From positions 372,001-436,000 of the forward strand of contig NZ_JAFBDO010000003.1 in NCBI RefSeq assembly GCF_016908295.1: a stretch of 64,000 nucleotides of DNA, given 5' to 3'. The translations under genes and the position numbers were made by a program. The notes beneath the pieces were generated by a model that worked only from the letters and a program-made list of their open reading frames with translations, was not told where the DNA came from and ran no database searches. This stretch comes from Thalassobacillus pellis (GTDB lineage Bacteria; Bacillota; Bacilli; Bacillales; Halobacillaceae). Below, one piece after another: positions 59,897 through 64,000 of this stretch (the stretch's first letter is position 1; the number at the start of each line of letters is the position of its first letter).

Positions 59897-60199
59897 TTAT
59901 GATTCTTTTGTCACCTTTCTGGAAAGTGCTGCGTCCACAAGCAGGATGATGGCGGTCAATGTATGCATAATCCAGCCAATTCCTGGAATTACACCAATAA
60001 CATTCGCAATCATACCGACAACGCTGCCGACACTGAATCGCTTGTCTCTAATAGAAAAAATCAGGGTGATTAAGTGGAAAACGAACATGAATGCAAGTGG
60101 CTGCCAGCCAGCTCCGATAATAAAGAGACCTCCGAGAAAAGGAATAGCAAGCAATCCTTCTAATATACCGGTGATCCATTTTAATGTAGTTGAAATCAT
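59897..60199 (-). CDS. Small membrane protein, 100 residues
   Basis: Three hydrophobic stretches (about 1-25, 28-48, 60-92) with Gly-rich turns: GLFIIGAGWQPLAFMF, VGMIANVIGVIPGIGWIMH. Basic C-terminus (RKVTKES). GAGAGGAGTG precedes the ATG. No family recognised with certainty. Single gene. Confidence 0.75.
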   Translation of the reverse strand: MISTTLKWITGILEGLLAIPFLGGLFIIGAGWQPLAFMFVFHLITLIFSIRDKRFSVGSVVGMIANVIGVIPGIGWIMHTLTAIILLVDAALSRKVTKES

Positions 60200-60278
60200 T
60201 TCATTTCACTCCTCTCGTAAAAAACAGCAAACATTCTTACTTAAATGTTTTTTCCATTATATCTTCATTATAAACATT

Positions 60279-60317
60279 AACAGAGCCCATGACCTCATTG
60301 AGGCATGGACTCTGTTA
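60279..60317. terminator. Hairpin in spacer between membrane protein and mreBH
   Basis: AACAGAG.CCATG / CATGG.CTCTGTT, loop about ten bases, then TATTAAC. Confidence 0.65.
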
Positions 60318-60378
60318 TTAACTATCTGGGAAATTCTAAAAGTGAATGGTTGTGGATAAACCTTTATAGAGGTCTTTA

Positions 60379-60494
60379 TCCAGCTCCAGCGCCTACCCCC
60401 TCGAGGTCTTAAGCCAATCCCCTCTGTGACAAAGCCCGTCACGTCGAGGCTTGTCTTAAGCTTGTCGGGGGTGGACAAGGCGCTTACGCTTTTG
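60379..60494. repeat. bcr-like palindromic repeat, copy 2
   Basis: TCCAGCTCCAGCGCCTACCC ... GTGACAAAGCCCGTCAC ... GGGGGTGGACAAGGCGCTTA. Almost the same as 56628-56742. As I recall this sequence, with CGCCT...AAGGCGC complementary ends, is spread widely through Bacillaceae genomes. It lies six bases from the mreBH stop. Confidence 0.82.
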
Positions 60495-60500
60495 ATTCTA

Positions 60501-61508
60501 TTATTTAGCAGCTTTTTGTAATTTTTGAATCATTTTGATAGACCTGCCTGTTCCGATTGCAACAGACTCCAGTGGGTTAGGGGCAAGGTGAACAGGTACG
60601 ACAATTACCTCGGAAAGCCATTCTTGCATTCCTTTCAGCAAGGCGCCCCCTCCAGTGATAATAACGCCGTGATCGACGATATCTCCGCTGAGTTCAGGAG
60701 GGCAGTCTTCCAGCGTTGCACGGATGGTCTCAAGAATTTGTTCCAAAGACTCACGAAGTGCGTTTTGGATTTCCTTGGAACTGAGTTCAACCGTTTTTGG
60801 AAGCCCGGTAACCATGTCACGCCCTCGGACGTCCATTTTTTCTTCCGGGTGATCGACCAGTGCATAACCGATTTCCATCTTAACCTGCTCTGCTGTTCGT
60901 TCTCCTATAAGTATATTGTACTCTTTGCGTACGTATTGGATGATCTCTTCATCCATTTTATCTCCACCGGTACGGATGGAGCGGCAGGAAACAACTCCGC
61001 CGAAGGAAATGATAGCCACTTCGCTTGTACCTCCGCCAATATCGACGATCACGTTGGCTACAGGCTCTTCAACTGGCAGGTCAGCACCAATTGCGGCAGC
61101 GATAGGTTCCTCTATCAAGTGTACTTGTTTAGCGCCATAGCTTTTGACGGCGTTATGGATTGCCCGGCGTTCGACGGAGGTGGATCCTGAAGGCGTACAG
61201 ATGACGACCGTCGGTTTACGCATGGAAACACCAGTTTTCTTACTGGCTTTTTTCAGTAATTCTTTCAGCATTTGAGCGGTCATATCGTAATCAGCAATGA
61301 CCCCGTCTTTCAGCGGGCGGACAGGAATAACATTGCGAGGGGTTTTTCCGACCATCAGTTTCGCTTCTGTCCCTACAGCAACAACATCTTTTGTGTCTGT
61401 GTTATAGGCAACGACAGATGGTTCATTCAAAATAATTCCTTTTGATTTCGAGTAAATCAATATATTAGCGGTTCCTAAATCAATACCAATTTCAGCTGTT
61501 GCAAACAT
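60501..61508 (-). CDS. mreBH: MreBH, actin-like cell-shape protein
   Basis: 335 residues, identical in length to B. subtilis MreBH. ATPase motifs [69 protein letters not shown]-terminal [14 protein letters not shown]. MreB paralogues form filaments under the membrane that steer wall synthesis; MreBH works with LytE. ATG 61508 has GGAGGT about 11 bases upstream; the longer frame has no site. Not linked to mreCD, as expected for mreBH. Confidence 0.95.
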   Translation of the reverse strand: MFATAEIGIDLGTANILIYSKSKGIILNEPSVVAYNTDTKDVVAVGTEAKLMVGKTPRNVIPVRPLKDGVIADYDMTAQMLKELLKKASKKTGVSMRKPTVVICTPSGSTSVERRAIHNAVKSYGAKQVHLIEEPIAAAIGADLPVEEPVANVIVDIGGGTSEVAIISFGGVVSCRSIRTGGDKMDEEIIQYVRKEYNILIGERTAEQVKMEIGYALVDHPEEKMDVRGRDMVTGLPKTVELSSKEIQNALRESLEQILETIRATLEDCPPELSGDIVDHGVIITGGGALLKGMQEWLSEVIVVPVHLAPNPLESVAIGTGRSIKMIQKLQKAAK

Positions 61509-61608
61509 GTTTAGACGTACCTCCAGTGATGACAGATTTCTTCTAATATTAATTCGACACATTTCGTCTATTTATGGGGGTGGATGAAAGGATTTTTTAA
61601 AAAACTAT

Positions 61609-61640
61609 AAAAAGGGCAGGGATAGCCTCCCTGCCTCATT
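61609..61640 (-). terminator. Terminator of DUF2639 gene
   Basis: Minus strand AGGCAGGGA / TCCCTGCCCT, followed by TTTTTATAG. Confidence 0.8.
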
Positions 61641-61643
61641 CCA

Positions 61644-61775
61644 TTAATCTTCTTTTTCGGCTAATAGGTTTGCAAGAATGTGTTTCTTGAATTTTTCTAC
61701 TTTACGTCCTTCAATACGGTTAACACCGTGTTCTTTCAATTTCTCAACGTACCAACCTTTGCTGCCTACGTGCAT
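61644..61775 (-). CDS. DUF2639/YflJ-like protein, 43 residues
   Basis: 43-residue frame with AAAGGATGATAGGG before ATG 61775. Starts MHVGSKGWYVEKLKEHGV, then NRIEGRKVEKFKKHILANLL, matching the small DUF2639 family (YflJ) in the GSKGWYV.KLKE...RR/GRK core. Basic, helical, cytosolic; function unknown. Missed by length-based ORF calling. A terminator follows. Confidence 0.85.
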   Translation of the reverse strand: MHVGSKGWYVEKLKEHGVNRIEGRKVEKFKKHILANLLAEKED

Positions 61776-61958
61776 CCCTATCATCCTTTCTTATATTTAT
61801 TCATTATCAACGAATGCGTCTGCCATTGTAACATCTCCATTCTATGAATGAAACCGTAAATATCAGGAGAAAACTTTTACAGTTGCCCGATGTAGTCTCA
61901 AGTAGCGGAAAGGGTGTATAATGATAGGAAATGCGAGCTTATTTAAAGGGGTACTACC

Positions 61959-62705
61959 ATGAGTGAATACTTGAATCATGCTGAAATTTTAAATAGATGT
62001 GAAAAAATCAATCAGAATTATGAAGTAGACCCAGCCTTTTTTGATTCCATTATAGATGAACTTCTTGATAGTGATTTTGATACAGAGGAAGTTATCTTGA
62101 AAGGCTTCAAGCGGCTGCTTAAGGAAGTAGATTTTGAAATCGATAGAATGGAACAGCATGCCGGTATGAAGCCGAACTGCTTTATCGGATGTGCTTTCTG
62201 CTGTTATTTTCCGATAATCATTACAAAAATGGAAGCAAAAATGATGCTCAAGGAAATCGAACATTTTCCCAAAGATCGGAAGCAGAAAATCTATCAGCAT
62301 TGGGAGCGCTACTTTGCCGAGCATCAGACGAAGCTGGATACAGCACTGAATATTGATTTTAATGAGGAAGATGCTAAATTAACATACAAGCAGCTGGATT
62401 TGCCCTGTCCGATGCTGGACCCGGAAACGAACACTTGCATGGCTTATGAAATCAGGCCAATTCCATGCCGGACGTATTTGAACTACGCCAATCCGAAAGT
62501 ATGTGCTGAAAATCATATGCCGAAGGAACCGTTCAGCTATGAATTCCTCTATGATTACTATATGGGAGCCATGAATGAAATCATGCAGGCTCTCTATGAA
62601 AATGGGGAAGAATTATTCGTAGATTATCCGAGCGATGTCTGGAGTCAGGATTACCTTCCAGCATGGCTGAAAAGGAGAAATGAGGAAGGCGATGAAGCAT
62701 TATAA
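61959..62705 (+). CDS. YkgJ-family cysteine-cluster protein
   Basis: 248 residues. Cysteines at CFIGCAFCCYFP, CPMLDPETNTCMAYEIRPIPCRTY and VCAENH fit the Zn/Fe-binding CxxxCxxCC ... C ... C pattern of YkgJ (UPF0153). The RPxxCRTY block is diagnostic. Role unknown, possibly metal transfer. Ends 14 bases inside the next gene. Confidence 0.85.
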   Translation: MSEYLNHAEILNRCEKINQNYEVDPAFFDSIIDELLDSDFDTEEVILKGFKRLLKEVDFEIDRMEQHAGMKPNCFIGCAFCCYFPIIITKMEAKMMLKEIEHFPKDRKQKIYQHWERYFAEHQTKLDTALNIDFNEEDAKLTYKQLDLPCPMLDPETNTCMAYEIRPIPCRTYLNYANPKVCAENHMPKEPFSYEFLYDYYMGAMNEIMQALYENGEELFVDYPSDVWSQDYLPAWLKRRNEEGDEAL

Positions 62706-63330
62706 GGTAACTGCCATTAGTGTAGGGAAGCCTACGATTCTTGAAACCGAAAAAGGGAAAGTGGACACAGCTTTCAGAAAGAAAAAGGTAGATGAACCGG
62801 TCTATTTGGGCAGGTTTAACTTTTCAGGAGATTTGCAGGCAGACCAGCAGCACCATGGTGGAGTCGATAAGGCAGTGTGCTTATATCCGGCGAGGCATTA
62901 TGCCCATTGGGAAACAATTTATGGCCGTATTTTTCTGTATCCTTCATTTGGGGAAAATCTGACTGTAGAGGATTTGGACGAGAAACAGGCTGCAATTGGC
63001 GATATATATACATTGGGGGAAGCAGAGGTCCAGGTTACTCAGCCCAGGCAGCCATGCTATAAAATTTCACGAAACCATGGTATCGATGATTTTCCAGCTA
63101 AAGTGATGGAAACCGGTTTTACCGGATTTTATCTTCGGGTACTAAAGGAAGGAAGAGTTCATCCAGATGACCTTTTGACCCTGAAGAAAAAGGATCCGGA
63201 AGCAGTAACAATTGAGGAAGTTAATGATGTGAAATATCACGATAAAAATAACCGTTCAAAAATCAAGAGAATTCTTTCCGTGCCAGCACTGGCAGACAGT
63301 CTGCGGGCATCACTACAGGGGAAATTGTAA
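62692..63330 (+). CDS. MOSC-domain protein (YiiM-like)
   Basis: About 212 residues. MOSC motifs: VYLGRFNFSGDLQADQQHHGGVDKAVCLYP, FGENLTVEDLDE, the conserved Cys in RQPCYKIS. The Cys binds molybdenum cofactor sulfur; YiiM and YuaD relatives reduce or detoxify N-hydroxylated compounds. ATG 62692 with GAGG six bases upstream; ATG 62680 is alternative. Translationally coupled to the YkgJ gene. Confidence 0.88.
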   Translation: MKHYKVTAISVGKPTILETEKGKVDTAFRKKKVDEPVYLGRFNFSGDLQADQQHHGGVDKAVCLYPARHYAHWETIYGRIFLYPSFGENLTVEDLDEKQAAIGDIYTLGEAEVQVTQPRQPCYKISRNHGIDDFPAKVMETGFTGFYLRVLKEGRVHPDDLLTLKKKDPEAVTIEEVNDVKYHDKNNRSKIKRILSVPALADSLRASLQGKL

Positions 63331-63438
63331 TAGAAGATTAACATTTTGTAACAAGAATAGCCAAACCAAATTGCTGTCAATAGTTATTTTTATGAAAAAT
63401 CTAGCAAAATAACGGTATTTTACCAGTTGAAATTAAAA

Positions 63439-63480
63439 GAAGCTTGTGGCGACGTCTTGTCAGCATAAGCTTCTTTTCTT
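63439..63480 (+). terminator. Terminator after MOSC gene
   Basis: AGAAGCTT / AAGCTTCT with a 21-base loop, then TTTCTT. Confidence 0.75.
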
Positions 63481-63587
63481 GTTGGAAAGCAGGGTATGTG
63501 TCAATGGAAATACCTGGTGGGATTATTACAAAAACACGATGCTATTATAATCTTGTACGAAAAAACACCAAAGGAGTGGATCTTTGC

Positions 63588-64000
63588 ATGTTAAAGAAAA
63601 TTACTGCGGTCGCAGCAATGTCTATTGCACTGCTTTTCGGTGGCACAGTAACAGCTGATGCCCAATCCGGAAGCGACAATCAACAACCAGCTTATAAAGT
63701 ATTCTATCAAGTCCAATCCTATGGAGGAGCCTTCAACCAAGAAGACCTTCAAAGTTTCTTGAAGGATACTTTGAAACAATACAATATTGATTGGAACCAA
63801 TTAGTTCCAGTCCAGCCAAAGGAGCAGCCAAAACAAGAGCAGCCAAAACAAGAGCAGCCAAAACAAGAGCAGCCTGCTGAACCAAAGCAAGAAGCTCCTG
63901 CTAAAGAAGAGCCGGCTAAACAGCCAGAACAGGCTCCTGCACCACAGCCGAAAGAAACTCCGGCACAGCCTGCTGAGCAGCAAACACAACAAGCTCCAGC
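63588..64000 (+). CDS. Secreted protein with Gln/Pro/Glu repeat linker, partial
   Basis: Cut by the window end; 137 residues visible. Signal peptide MLKKITAVAAMSIALLFGG with cleavage near ADA. A short mature domain (SGSDNQQPAYKVFYQVQSYG, ...DLQSFLKDTLKQYNIDW) is followed by a QPKQE-type repeat and Pro/Ala/Glu/Gln linker. Similar leaders precede CAP (SCP/PR1-type) domains in Bacillus YkwD-like proteins, but that domain would lie outside. AAAGGAG is about 10 bases before the ATG. Confidence 0.82.
   Translation, partial: MLKKITAVAAMSIALLFGGTVTADAQSGSDNQQPAYKVFYQVQSYGGAFNQEDLQSFLKDTLKQYNIDWNQLVPVQPKEQPKQEQPKQEQPKQEQPAEPKQEAPAKEEPAKQPEQAPAPQPKETPAQPAEQQTQQAP
63829..63875 (+). repeat. Tandem 15-base repeat in secreted protein gene
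   Basis: CAAAACAAGAGCAGC is repeated three times in frame, coding QPKQE units. Perfect copies suggest recent slippage and length variation among strains. Confidence 0.85.

Noticed and set aside
63829..63875. Possible CRISPR-like repeat array
   Set aside because: Repeats are 15 bases, contiguous and in frame; no spacers, no cas genes in the window.

Overview
The window looks like a chromosome segment of a moderately halophilic, aerobic, spore-forming member of the Bacillaceae (Halobacillus/Virgibacillus/Oceanobacillus-like). Reasons: low-to-moderate GC, strong AGGAGG-type ribosome sites, an ectABC ectoine operon, an RsbR-type stressosome protein, MreBH, TasA/TapA/SipW-type matrix genes, spore-type LysM/Gmad2 and coat-like proteins, a very good SigmaK promoter, two S-box (SAM-I) riboswitches, and an NhaC-type antiporter. 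No rRNA, tRNA, prophage, IS transposase or CRISPR array was seen.

Layout. 0-5 kb: four-gene fatty-acid degradation block (acyl-CoA dehydrogenase, thiolase, type-II 3-hydroxyacyl-CoA dehydrogenase, acyl-CoA ligase). 5-10.3 kb: JAMM protease, two coiled-coil proteins and a Cys-rich protein behind a SigmaK-type promoter, probably a spore-surface locus. 10.6-13 kb: CstA-type transporter and a LysM-Gmad2 protein. 13.2-23.3 kb: an eight-gene ectoine/hydroxyectoine catabolic cluster (eutB, pucR-type regulator, doeA, eutC, a cystathionine-gamma-synthase-like gene, doeB, a homoserine-dehydrogenase-like gene, doeC). 23.4-31 kb: sugar-type acyltransferase, VOC protein, atypical SDR, RsbR paralogue, ectABC on the minus strand, MATE transporter, HAD phosphatase. 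31-45 kb: mixed metabolism and transport, including S-box-controlled msrA and metI. 45-48.6 kb: stress and small accessory proteins. 48.7-52.7 kb: amyloid-matrix operon calY/tasA-tapA-sipW followed by an LPXTG-anchored CalY-like protein and a class D sortase, with several SinR-like boxes upstream. 53-64 kb: ion channel, PanE, VanY carboxypeptidase, a ba3-type cytochrome oxidase (I, II and a 50-residue subunit IIa) divergent from a CuA lipoprotein with Fnr/ResD-like palindromes between them, MreBH, and a secreted protein cut by the window end.

The most notable system is the pairing of ectoine synthesis and degradation within about 15 kb. The degradation cluster has no aminotransferase of the DoeD type. 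It carries instead a gamma-replacement-type PLP enzyme and a homoserine dehydrogenase. I infer a possible route from diaminobutyrate through homoserine and aspartate semialdehyde to aspartate, under a PucR-family regulator. Second is the sortase-linked amyloid module. Third is the uncharacterised SigmaK-linked Cys-rich locus. Three short genes (40, 50 and 43 residues) were found by hand. Three genes (ectA, a TDT-family transporter, the sortase) have ribosome sites or conserved N-termini that point to AUC or AUA start codons. Several families of dispersed palindromic repeats sit between genes.
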